Source of the DNA: Allobosea sp. UNC402CLCol
GTDB taxonomy: Bacteria > Pseudomonadota > Alphaproteobacteria > Rhizobiales > Beijerinckiaceae
Length of the DNA: 64,000 nucleotides
Direction: 5' to 3'
Assembly: GCF_000745475.1 (NCBI RefSeq)
Contig: NZ_JQJJ01000014.1
Location: forward strand, 186,001-250,000
Position numbers and translations under genes: made by a program. Shown one piece after another: positions 27,003 to 34,826 of this stretch. The first letter of the stretch is position 1; each line of letters starts with the position of its first letter. The notes beneath the pieces were generated by a model. The model searched no databases. It was not told the origin of the DNA and saw only the letters and a list, made by a program, of their open reading frames with translations.

Positions 27003-27108
27003 CCGTCATCCCGGACAAGCCGCGAAGCGGCGTCGATCCGGGATCCATCGGAGGGGGCCGTGCTCTACAATGGATCCCGGATCGACCTGCGGTCGTCCGG
27101 GATGACGG
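27003..27108. repeat. REP-like intergenic palindrome (106 bp)
   Basis: CCGTCATCCCGGAC (27003-27016) pairs perfectly with GTCCGGGATGACGG (27095-27108), and a second perfect 17-bp pair lies inside (27032-27048 with 27070-27086, both containing GGATCC). The result is a long cruciform-capable element between livK and livHM. Elements with CGTCATCCCGG ends are scattered between genes in many Hyphomicrobiales. Here it could stabilise the livK message or reduce read-through to the permease. Confidence 0.75.
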
Positions 27109-27135
27109 CAGAGCTTTGACCTGGACATCGGCAGA

Positions 27136-29034
27136 ATGTTCGACCTCATTCTCACGCAGACATTGAACGGGCTGGCTTCGGCCTCCTCACTGTTCCTCGT
27201 CGCCTCCGGGCTGTCGATCATCTTCGGCGTCACCCGGATCGTGAATTTCGCCCATGGCTCGCTCTATATGCTGGGCGCCTATATCGGCTGGACGCTGGTC
27301 ACCTGGCTGGGTCCGACGAGCGGGCTTGGTTTCTGGGGTGGTGTCGGGCTGGCGGCACTGCTCGTCGCCATCATCGGCGTGGTGATCGAGGTCGCGATCC
27401 TCAGGCGGATCTATCAGGCGCCGGAGCTGTTCCAGCTTCTCGCCACCTTCGGCGTGGTGCTGATGATCCAGGACATCGCGCTGGCCACCTGGGGCGCAGA
27501 AGACAAGCTCGGGCCCCGCGCGCCCGGCTTCAAGAGCTTCGTCATCCTGTTCGACAACCGCTTCCCCACCTATGAACTCCTGCTGATCGCAATCGGCCCG
27601 CTGGTGCTCGCGCTGCTGTGGTTCCTGTTCCAGAAGACGCGCTGGGGCACATTGGTGCGAGCGGCGACGCAGGATCGCGAGATGGTCGCGGCGCTCGGCG
27701 TCAACCAGCGCCTGCTCTTCACCTCCGTCTTCGCCTTCGGAGCCGGCCTTGCCGGGCTCGGCGGGGCGCTTCAACTGCCGCGCGAGGCCGCGACGCTGCA
27801 TATGGACCTGTCGATGATCTCGGAGGCCTTCGTGGTCGTGGTCGTCGGCGGGCTCGGCAGCGTGACCGGGGCTTATCTCGCGGCGGTGCTGATCGGCATC
27901 CTGCACGCTTTCGGCATCCTGATCTTTCCCAAGATCACGCTCGTGCTCGTCTTCCTGGTCATGGCCGTGGTGCTGGTGGTCAAGCCCTACGGCCTGATGG
28001 GCAGGCGCCCCGTCGGCGCCGCGCGCGGGACGGCGACGGCCGAGCCGCTGCTGCGGCCGGCCGACCGAGCGGCCAAGCTCGCCGGCCTCGTCGCGCTCAT
28101 CCTGCTCGCCGCCGCGCCGCTGGTGACGCCGGACTACCTGCTGCTGACGCTGACGGAGCTCGTGATCTTTGCGCTGTTTGCCGCCTCGCTGCATTTCATG
28201 ATGGGGCCGGGCGGCATGGCCTCCTTCGGCCATGCCGCCTATTTCGGCCTCGGCGCCTATGGCGCTGCGCTCGCCGTGAAATGGCTGGGCGCGCCGATGG
28301 AGCCGGCGCTGATCTTCGCGCCCTTCCTGGCCGGCATCGCGGGCGTGGTGTTCGGCTGGTTCTGTGTCAGGCTGTCGGGCGTCTATCTCGCCATGCTGAC
28401 GCTCGCCTTTGCGCAGATCGCCTGGGCGACAGCCTTCCAATGGGTCGAGCTCACCGGCGGCGACAACGGCATCCTCGGCGTCTGGCCGTCGCATTGGGCG
28501 GTGTCGAAGACGGCGTTCTACTATCTCGCGCTCGCCATCTGCGCCGCCTGCGTGGTCCTGCTCAGGGTCATGGTGTTCTCGCCGCTGGGCTATGCGCTCC
28601 GCGCCGCGCGCGACAACCCGCTCAGGACCGAAGCGATCGGCATCGACACCATGCGCGTGCAATGGGTCGCCTTCACCATCGCCGCCTTCGCGGCCGGCAT
28701 CGCAGGCGCCCTCTTCGCCTTTTTCAAGGGCTCTGTCTTCCCGACCTACATGGCGATCCCGCGTTCGGTCGACGCGCTGCTGATGGTGCTGCTCGGCGGC
28801 GTGCAGACCGTGTCGGGTCCGATCGTCGGCGCCTTCGCCTATGCAGGGCTCAGCGAACAGCTGATGAAGATGACGATGTACTGGCGCTTCACGCTGGGGC
28901 TTTCGATCGTGCTCCTCGTCGTGCTCTTCCCACGCGGACTCGTCGGCGGCTTCCTCGCACTGCGCGAGCGGCGCGATCGAAGCGACAAGGACGGTGCCGT
29001 CGTAACCCGGCTCGCGACGGAGGGCGCGCCATGA
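27136..29034 (+). CDS. fused LivH-LivM ABC permease
   Basis: A 632-aa inner-membrane protein joining the two permeases of a LIV-type importer. Residues ~1-290 are LivH-like (LNGLASASSLFLVASGLSII, IVNFAHGSLYMLGAYIG, ending at VVLVVKPYGLMGRRP). A polar linker (~295-315) follows, and residues ~320-632 are LivM-like (MMGPGGMASFGHAAYFGLGA, LSGVYLAMLTLAFAQI, LRAARDNPLRTEAIGID, VLFPRGLVGG). Each half keeps its own coupling loop for an ATPase. Separate genes are the rule for this family, so the fusion is notable. It overlaps livG by ATGA. Confidence 0.9.
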   Translation: MFDLILTQTLNGLASASSLFLVASGLSIIFGVTRIVNFAHGSLYMLGAYIGWTLVTWLGPTSGLGFWGGVGLAALLVAIIGVVIEVAILRRIYQAPELFQLLATFGVVLMIQDIALATWGAEDKLGPRAPGFKSFVILFDNRFPTYELLLIAIGPLVLALLWFLFQKTRWGTLVRAATQDREMVAALGVNQRLLFTSVFAFGAGLAGLGGALQLPREAATLHMDLSMISEAFVVVVVGGLGSVTGAYLAAVLIGILHAFGILIFPKITLVLVFLVMAVVLVVKPYGLMGRRPVGAARGTATAEPLLRPADRAAKLAGLVALILLAAAPLVTPDYLLLTLTELVIFALFAASLHFMMGPGGMASFGHAAYFGLGAYGAALAVKWLGAPMEPALIFAPFLAGIAGVVFGWFCVRLSGVYLAMLTLAFAQIAWATAFQWVELTGGDNGILGVWPSHWAVSKTAFYYLALAICAACVVLLRVMVFSPLGYALRAARDNPLRTEAIGIDTMRVQWVAFTIAAFAAGIAGALFAFFKGSVFPTYMAIPRSVDALLMVLLGGVQTVSGPIVGAFAYAGLSEQLMKMTMYWRFTLGLSIVLLVVLFPRGLVGGFLALRERRDRSDKDGAVVTRLATEGAP

Positions 29035-29828
29035 GCGCCGTCGTTTCTCCCCGGGCGGCAGTCGCCGACGAGGCCGTGCTGGTCGCGCGCGATCTCGCGA
29101 AATCCTTCGGCGGCGTCCATGCGGTGCAAGGCGTCTCCTTCTCGGTCGAGGCTGGCCGCATGGTCGCGCTGATCGGCCCGAACGGCGCCGGCAAGACCAC
29201 CTGCTTCAACATGCTGGGCGGCCAGCTCAAGCCGGATCGCGGCGAGGTCATCCTCGCCGGGCAGGCGATCACGGGGCTCAAGCCCCGCCGGGTCTGGCGC
29301 CTGGGTGTGGGCCGCACCTTCCAGATCACCGCGACCTTCACCTCGATGACCGTGCGCGAGAACGTGCAGATGGCGCTGATCTCGCAGGAGGATGGCGTCT
29401 GGAATCCGTTCCGGCCCGCCCGGACGCGCCATGTCGCTGCGGCGGACGCCCTGCTCGCACAGGTCGGCATGCGCGAGCAGGCGGAGCGGGCCTGCGGCGT
29501 GCTCGCTTACGGCGACCTGAAGCGCGTCGAGCTTGCCGTCGCGCTCGCCAACCGGCCGAAGCTCCTGCTGATGGACGAGCCGACCGCCGGGATGGCCCCG
29601 CGCGAGCGCGTCGAGCTGATGGCGCTGACGGCGCGGATAGCGGCGCAGGAGCAGATCGCCGTGCTGTTCACCGAGCACGACATGGACGTCGTCTTCGCCC
29701 ATTCCGACCGGGTGATCGTGCTCGATCGCGGCCGGCTGATCGCCGACGGCACCGCCGAGGCGGTGCGCCAGGACCCGCAGGTGCGGGCGGTCTATCTCGG
29801 CTCCGGCGCCACCTCGGGAGGCCATTGA
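29031..29828 (+). CDS. ABC transporter ATP-binding protein, LivG type
   Basis: First ATPase of the LIV-type importer, 265 aa. Walker A is GPNGAGKTT, the signature region is the LivG-style AYGDLKRVELAVALA instead of the common LSGGQ, and Walker B is LLLMDEPTAGM. The family-specific RTFQITATFTSMTVRENVQMA follows the Q-loop. ATG 29031 overlaps the permease stop, and the end overlaps livF by one base. It works as a heterodimer with LivF on the fused permease. Confidence 0.92.
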   Translation: MSAVVSPRAAVADEAVLVARDLAKSFGGVHAVQGVSFSVEAGRMVALIGPNGAGKTTCFNMLGGQLKPDRGEVILAGQAITGLKPRRVWRLGVGRTFQITATFTSMTVRENVQMALISQEDGVWNPFRPARTRHVAAADALLAQVGMREQAERACGVLAYGDLKRVELAVALANRPKLLLMDEPTAGMAPRERVELMALTARIAAQEQIAVLFTEHDMDVVFAHSDRVIVLDRGRLIADGTAEAVRQDPQVRAVYLGSGATSGGH

Positions 29829-30538
29829 TGAGCGCCCTTCTCGAAATCTCCGGGCTCGACGCCTATTACGGGCGCGCCCATATCCTGCAGGGCGTTGGCT
29901 TCGGCATGGGCCGGGGCGAGGTGCTGGCCCTGATGGGGCGCAACGGCGCCGGCAAGTCGACGACGATGAAGGCGGTGATGGGGCTGGTGCCCCCGGCGCG
30001 CGGCGAGATCCGCTTCGACGGCCAGCGCATCGAGGGTCGCGAGCCCTTCGAGATCGCGCGCATCGGCATCGGCTACGTGCCGGAGGAGCGGCGCATCTTC
30101 TCCGAGCTTTCGGTGATGGAAAACCTCTCCGTCGGCCAGCGCCCGCCGCGCGAGGGCGTGCCGCACTGGACGCCCGAGCGACTCTTCGCGCTCTTTCCGA
30201 ATCTCGGGCGGATGCGCGACCGGCCGGGCGGGGCGATGTCGGGCGGCGAGCAGCAGATGCTGACCATCGCCCGCACGCTGATGGGCAATCCGCGGCTCGT
30301 GCTGCTGGACGAACCCTCGGAGGGGCTGGCCCCGGTCATCGTCGAGGAGATGGCGAAGACCATCCTGGCGCTGAAGGGGGAGGGGCTGAGCATCCTGCTC
30401 TCCGAGCAGAACCTGCATTTCGCCGGCAATGTCGCCGATCGCGCCGCGATCATCGAGAAGGGCATCATCCGTTTCACCGGCACCATGGCCGAGCTCAAGG
30501 CGGATGAGGCGATCCGGGCGCAGTACCTGTCGGTCTGA
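29828..30538 (+). CDS. ABC transporter ATP-binding protein, LivF type
   Basis: Second ATPase, 236 aa. It opens with LLEISGLDAYYGRAHILQGVGF, has Walker A GRNGAGKST, the signature SGGEQQ and Walker B LVLLDEPSEGL with IVEEM after it, all LivF hallmarks. Its start shares one base with the livG stop. It is the last gene of the importer; only 22 bp separate it from the convergent MarR gene. Confidence 0.92.
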   Translation: MSALLEISGLDAYYGRAHILQGVGFGMGRGEVLALMGRNGAGKSTTMKAVMGLVPPARGEIRFDGQRIEGREPFEIARIGIGYVPEERRIFSELSVMENLSVGQRPPREGVPHWTPERLFALFPNLGRMRDRPGGAMSGGEQQMLTIARTLMGNPRLVLLDEPSEGLAPVIVEEMAKTILALKGEGLSILLSEQNLHFAGNVADRAAIIEKGIIRFTGTMAELKADEAIRAQYLSV

Positions 30539-30560
30539 GCGGCCGACCGGATTTACAGCG

Positions 30561-31034
30561 TCAGCAGAGCTTCGCCAGCAGCAGCGAGAGCTGCTGCGCT
30601 TCCTTCTCGGTCAGGGGCTGCAAGGTCGAGGCCGTGATCGCCGCAGCCCGGGCGAAAAGCTCCGGCATGAGCGCGCGTCCCTGGTCGCTCAGCCGGATCA
30701 GGACGCGCCGCTGGTCGTTGGGATCGGGCAGGCGCTCGACCAGGCCGCGCTCGGCCAGCCGGGTGATCACACCCTTGATCGTGGCGGGGTCCATCGCGGT
30801 CAGGCGACCGAGCTGGTTCTGGGAGATCTCCTTGCTCGCGGCGAGCCTGCTCAAGGCGGCGAACTGGGTCGGGGTCGGGCCTCCGGGCCCGATCGTCTGC
30901 TGGAAGATTGCGATATGGCGCTGCTGCGCCTTCCGCATGAGAAAACCGACCTGCTCGTCGAGGACATATTTCGCGTTTTCTTTCGACTGAAGCGACGCGT
31001 TTTCCGCCACGGCTGAACGCTTCCGCGTCGACAT
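30561..31034 (-). CDS. MarR-family transcriptional regulator
   Basis: A 157-aa winged-helix regulator. The start at 31034 has a GGGAGG ribosome site; the frame is open upstream but lacks a better start. The order is an N-terminal helix with YVLDEQVGFLMRKAQQRHIAIF, TPTQFAALSRLA, the recognition helix region QNQLGRLTAMDPATIKGVITRLAERGLV, and the wing DPNDQRRVLIRLSDQG. This subgroup includes regulators of aromatic and nicotinate catabolism (NicR/BpsR, which sense 6-hydroxynicotinate), so it is a candidate sensor for the cluster. None of the six shared operators lies before its own gene, and whether it binds them is unknown. Confidence 0.85.
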   Translation of the reverse strand: MSTRKRSAVAENASLQSKENAKYVLDEQVGFLMRKAQQRHIAIFQQTIGPGGPTPTQFAALSRLAASKEISQNQLGRLTAMDPATIKGVITRLAERGLVERLPDPNDQRRVLIRLSDQGRALMPELFARAAAITASTLQPLTEKEAQQLSLLLAKLC

Positions 31035-31262
31035 CGGGGCTGCCTCCCAAAAACTCTTGCGTATCACATTTCCGGCGGTGGCCTCCGCGCCACGACCTCG
31101 ACCGTGAATCGATAGCCCGATTCCGCCTTGTTGGACATTCGACCTTGGCCTGTCTCGATCCATTGGCGCCGCACGCGGCACCGAGACGGGAGTGTCCGCG
31201 GAAGGCGTCCGGTTCCCGGAGCCGGATCCGGTCAGGTTGAACCAGCCTGACCGACACATGCG

Positions 31263-31994
31263 TTAGCGATAGCCCATTCTCCGGTTGAGCAGGAGGAGCA
31301 GGCTGTTGCACGTCACCGCGACGATGGTCAGCAGCAGCGCCACCGCCATGATCGTGTCGATCTGGCCGATGTTGATGGCGCTGATCAACATGAAGCCGAG
31401 ACCGCGCTGGGAGGCGAACATCTCGCCGATCAGCACGCCCAGCAGCGTGAGCGAGAACCCCAGCCGCACGCCGGAGATCACCTCGGGAAGGATCGCGGGC
31501 AGGATGACCGTGAAGGCCGATTGCGCGGAGGTCAGCCGCAGCACCTGCGCGGTGCGCCGATAGACCGGCTTCATCTGCCGGATCGCGTTCATCGAGAACA
31601 GGGTGATCGGGATCAGCCCGTGCATCACGCCGAAGGCGATCTTGGCCGAGATGCCGAGGCCGAAGCAGAGCAGCACCAGCGGGTAGAGCACCACCTTGGG
31701 GATGGAATAGAGGTTGACGAGGATGGGCTCGGCGACGTTGCCGGCAAGCCGGCGCACCCCGAGCAGGATGCCGAGCGCGATGCCGCCGACCAGCGAGATC
31801 AGGAAGGCGGCGGCGAAGGCGCGCATGGTCTCCGCGACGTTCTGCCAGAATTCGGCGGTCGCCAGCAGCGAGCCCAGCTTCACGACGGTCTGGAAAGGAG
31901 AGGCCAGCGAGGAGGCGCCGACGAGGAGATGGAGCGTCTGCCAGAGCAGCAGGCAGAAGAGCAGGACGAGGGCGGTACCGGTGATCCTCGGCAT
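31263..31994 (-). CDS. ABC transporter permease, SsuC type (second of two)
   Basis: An inner-membrane permease of about 243 aa with roughly six hydrophobic segments and the coupling loop around IRQMKPVYRRTAQVLRLTS. ATG 31994 is used here. A GTG three codons upstream (32003) overlaps the preceding stop as GTGA and may be the true start. The 228 bp between this gene and the MarR start hold no recognisable gene. It is the last gene of a four-gene importer operon and works with the next permease, probably as a heterodimer, since both are complete. Confidence 0.85.
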   Translation of the reverse strand: MPRITGTALVLLFCLLLWQTLHLLVGASSLASPFQTVVKLGSLLATAEFWQNVAETMRAFAAAFLISLVGGIALGILLGVRRLAGNVAEPILVNLYSIPKVVLYPLVLLCFGLGISAKIAFGVMHGLIPITLFSMNAIRQMKPVYRRTAQVLRLTSAQSAFTVILPAILPEVISGVRLGFSLTLLGVLIGEMFASQRGLGFMLISAINIGQIDTIMAVALLLTIVAVTCNSLLLLLNRRMGYR

Positions 31995-31999
31995 GGCGA

Positions 32000-32746
32000 T
32001 CACCGCTGCCTGCGCGCCTGAAGGCGCTTGTCGACATGGTTGAGCGCCGTGTTGACGATCGTGACGGTCACGAGGATCAGCAGCATCAGCGCGTACATGT
32101 GCCGGTTCTCGAAGTTGTTGTAGGCATAGGCGATCGCATAGCCGAGCCCCGAGCCCGACAGGATGAATTCCGAGGCGATCACGCCGATGAAGGCATAGGC
32201 GACCGACAGCTTGACGCCGGTGAAGAGGTAAGGGGCCGCGGCCGGCAATTCGATGAGCAGCGCCGTCTTCCAGCGCGGCATGCGATAGATCCGGGCGGTC
32301 TTGCGCAGGACACGCGGGATCCTGTCGATGCCGTTCAAGGTGGCCGTGATCATTGAAACGATCGCCAGCAGCACGGCGATGGCGATGATGGAGGCCGAGC
32401 CGACGCCGAAAAGGGTGATGAACACCGGATAGAACACGAAGGTCGGGATGGCGTAGTAACTCGCCAGCAACGGTTCGAGCGCGTCGCGCAGGCCAGGCCA
32501 GGCGTGGATCGCCAGTCCCGCCACGAAGCCGAGGATCACCGAGAGCACCGCCGCGACGACGACATTCGTCAGGCTCACCGCAATGTCGGAGGCGTATTCG
32601 CCCGAGGCGAGAATCCGGCCGAGCTCCACCACCATCTGCGACGGCGGGATCATGACCGCGAGCGGAATGACACCCAGCCGGCACATCAGCTCGACGGCGC
32701 CGATCAGCAGAGCGACAACCAGGACCCGCAGGCGCTTCTCCGACAT
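32000..32746 (-). CDS. ABC transporter permease, SsuC type (first of two)
   Basis: A 248-aa permease. It has a strongly hydrophobic start (RLRVLVVALLIGAVELMCRLG), the periplasmic PPSQMVVELGRILASGEY segment typical of this family, and the coupling loop DRIPRVLRKTARIYRMPRWK. SsuABC-type importers usually use one permease gene as a homodimer; here two different ones are encoded. It lies 3 bp after the ATPase stop. Confidence 0.87.
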   Translation of the reverse strand: MSEKRLRVLVVALLIGAVELMCRLGVIPLAVMIPPSQMVVELGRILASGEYASDIAVSLTNVVVAAVLSVILGFVAGLAIHAWPGLRDALEPLLASYYAIPTFVFYPVFITLFGVGSASIIAIAVLLAIVSMITATLNGIDRIPRVLRKTARIYRMPRWKTALLIELPAAAPYLFTGVKLSVAYAFIGVIASEFILSGSGLGYAIAYAYNNFENRHMYALMLLILVTVTIVNTALNHVDKRLQARRQR

Positions 32747-32749
32747 GGC

Positions 32750-33595
32750 TCAGGCCTGTCCCGACGACATGATCTTCAGCGCCTCGACCCGCAGCTTGTC
32801 CCAGAGGCGGGCGGTGATGTCGCCGAAATGCGGGGTCAAGACGACGCGGCTGTCGCGGTCCCGCTCCCAGCCGGTCTCGACGAAATCGATGAAGGTTCCC
32901 GGCCGCGTCGACATCACGCCGACCCGATCCGACAGCATCGCCGCCTCGTCCAGCGCGTGGGTGATGAGCAGCACCGTCGCGCCGGTCTCGCGCCAGAGCC
33001 GCAGCAATTCGTCGCCCATCAGCAGCCGCGTCTGCTGGTCGAGGGCGCCGAAGGGCTCGTCGAGCAGGATCAGCCGGGGCTGCATCACGAGTGTCCGTGC
33101 GATGCAGACGCGCTGGCGCATGCCGCCGGACAGCTGTGCCGGATATGAGGCGGCGAAGTCGCGCAACCCCATGAAGCCGACGGCGTAATCGACGCGCCGG
33201 GCGATTTCCGCCGGGTCGATGCCGGCACGACGCAGGCCGAAGGCGACGTTGTCGCGAACGCTGAGCCAGGGGAAGGAGGCATCTTCCTGGAAGACCACGC
33301 CGACGCCGTCCGGCACGTCCCGGATGGGCGCGCCCTCGAATTCGGCGACGCCCGCCTGCGGCCGGCTCAACCCCGCGAGAATGTCGAGCAAGGTGGATTT
33401 GCCGCAGCCGGAAGGACCGACGACGGAGAAGAACTCGCCCCTGCCCAGGTCGAGGTCCACGGGGCCGAGCGCATGCAGCTTGCCCTTGGGAAGGTCGAAG
33501 ACCCGGGTGACGCCGCGGAGCCGGACGTGAACGGCGGCGGGAACCTCGGATATCGCCAAAGAGTCGCTCCGTGCCTTCACCGCCGCGCCGATCAT
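32750..33595 (-). CDS. ABC transporter ATP-binding protein, SsuB/TauB type
   Basis: The ATPase of the second nicotinate-regulon importer, 281 aa. Walker A is GPSGCGKST, the Q-loop segment is FQEDASFPWLSVRDNVAFGL, the signature is LSGGMRQRV and Walker B is LILLDEPFGALD with THALDEA after it. ATG 33595 overlaps the binding-protein stop (ATGA). The gene order is binding protein, ATPase, permease, permease. Confidence 0.9.
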   Translation of the reverse strand: MIGAAVKARSDSLAISEVPAAVHVRLRGVTRVFDLPKGKLHALGPVDLDLGRGEFFSVVGPSGCGKSTLLDILAGLSRPQAGVAEFEGAPIRDVPDGVGVVFQEDASFPWLSVRDNVAFGLRRAGIDPAEIARRVDYAVGFMGLRDFAASYPAQLSGGMRQRVCIARTLVMQPRLILLDEPFGALDQQTRLLMGDELLRLWRETGATVLLITHALDEAAMLSDRVGVMSTRPGTFIDFVETGWERDRDSRVVLTPHFGDITARLWDKLRVEALKIMSSGQA

Positions 33596-34572
33596 GACTT
33601 CGCCTGCAGATCGGGCGGCAGGTAGGATTTGTCCAGGATCGTGGACCAGTCGATGTCGCTCTTGACCTCGCCGATCAGCTTCAAGCCCTCGACCATGCGG
33701 TTGAGCTCCTCGACACTGAACTCGCCCTCGCTCCACATATGCGGGCCGATCATGTTGTCGACGGCCTCCCTGGCGATCGGCGGGTCGAGCTTGTAGATCT
33801 TTTCGATGATCTTCGCAGTGCCCGCAGGGTCCTGGTAGACGGCCTGCACGCCAGCCCTGCGGCCCGCGATGATGGCCCTCAGCTTCGCCGGCTGCTCCTG
33901 CGCGAATTTGCGTGTGGTGATCCCCACCGACGTCGTCATCGGCTTGAGGACCTCGCCGGCCTTGTAGACCGTGCGATACTTGTCCTTGCGGATGATCGAC
34001 AGCGGCTCGATGAGCACGGAAGCGGCAACGCCGCCCTGTTCCATCATCGTCAGGGCCGGGACATAGCCGCCGGCGGCGACCCGCTGAACCTTGCCCGGAT
34101 CGATGCCCTTCTCGCGAAGGACCATCAGGAAGAGCATTTCCGAAACGGATTTCGGCGAAGTGATCGCGACCTTCTTGCCGATCAGATCCTCGAGGCTCTT
34201 GATGCCGGAATCGGGCATCGTCACCATCGAGGCCTCGGCCACGCTGCGCGTGCCCGTGTTGACGATGACGACGTCGAGGCCTTGTGCCTTGGCGGCGAGC
34301 GCCGCTGAGACCGCGACTTCGCCATAGGGCGTGTCGCTGGCGAGGATGTTGCGGACCGTGGTGCCGCCCCCGCCGGAGCCGAGAATGCCGGTGATGTCGA
34401 TGCCGGCCTGCTTGAACAGACCCTTCTCCATGGAGACCGCATAGGGGGCGCCGTAGAGGCTCGCGCCCCATTGCGTCACCGAGATCTCTTCTGAATTCGC
34501 ACTGGACTGAATAAAGAGTGTCGCCAGGGCGACCAGGGCACTCCGCACCTTCCGGTCGGATACGAATTTCAT
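33592..34572 (-). CDS. ABC transporter substrate-binding protein, NMT1-like
   Basis: A periplasmic binding protein of ~326 aa. The start at 34572 (MKFVSDRK) is preferred because GGGAGAGAG lies just upstream; a second ATG six codons earlier has no site. The signal peptide is short (VRSALVALATLFIQSSANSE). The mature protein opens VTQWGASLYGAPYAVSMEKGLFKQAGIDI and has a glycine run, GSGGGGTT, in the ligand cleft. Operator F and a promoter precede it, placing it in the same regulon as nicotinate degradation. Nicotinate, 6-hydroxynicotinate or another pyridine acid are the likely ligands. Confidence 0.85.
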   Translation of the reverse strand: MKFVSDRKVRSALVALATLFIQSSANSEEISVTQWGASLYGAPYAVSMEKGLFKQAGIDITGILGSGGGGTTVRNILASDTPYGEVAVSAALAAKAQGLDVVIVNTGTRSVAEASMVTMPDSGIKSLEDLIGKKVAITSPKSVSEMLFLMVLREKGIDPGKVQRVAAGGYVPALTMMEQGGVAASVLIEPLSIIRKDKYRTVYKAGEVLKPMTTSVGITTRKFAQEQPAKLRAIIAGRRAGVQAVYQDPAGTAKIIEKIYKLDPPIAREAVDNMIGPHMWSEGEFSVEELNRMVEGLKLIGEVKSDIDWSTILDKSYLPPDLQAKS

Positions 34573-34627
34573 GGCTCTCTCCCGGCTCATCCGCGGCCGC
34601 CTTTTGACGTTTCCGCGGGTCTGAAAT

Positions 34628-34670
34628 TCATTTGTATGCCAATAAAAACGCCGATCGGGCGCCTTGTCAA
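34628..34670 (-). promoter_or_regulatory. operator F and promoter of the NMT1-type importer
   Basis: TCATTTGTATGCCAATAA (34628-34645) is the sixth copy of the 18-bp palindrome. On the minus strand TTGACA (34670-34665) is followed after 18 bp by TTTATT (34646-34641), or after 17 bp by TTTTAT. The operator again overlaps the -10. The remaining bases to 34826 carry short GGGC-rich repeats but no gene. Confidence 0.65.
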
Positions 34671-34826
34671 TCGAAGGATTCGAGGCCGACTTGGGCCCAG
34701 CTTGGGCTCACCTTGCCGGGCCACCTTGGGCGGCCGCGCTGGCGAGGAAAAAATCGACATGAGACGGAAAGCCTTCCGGTTTCGGCGGCCGGCTCGACAT
34801 GGCGGGCCCGGGCGATGGATGGTCGA

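Noticed and set aside
31048..31075. Possible seventh operator upstream of the MarR gene (TACGC half-site on the minus strand)
   Set aside because: Only a few bases agree with one half of the palindrome and the centre GTATAC is missing.
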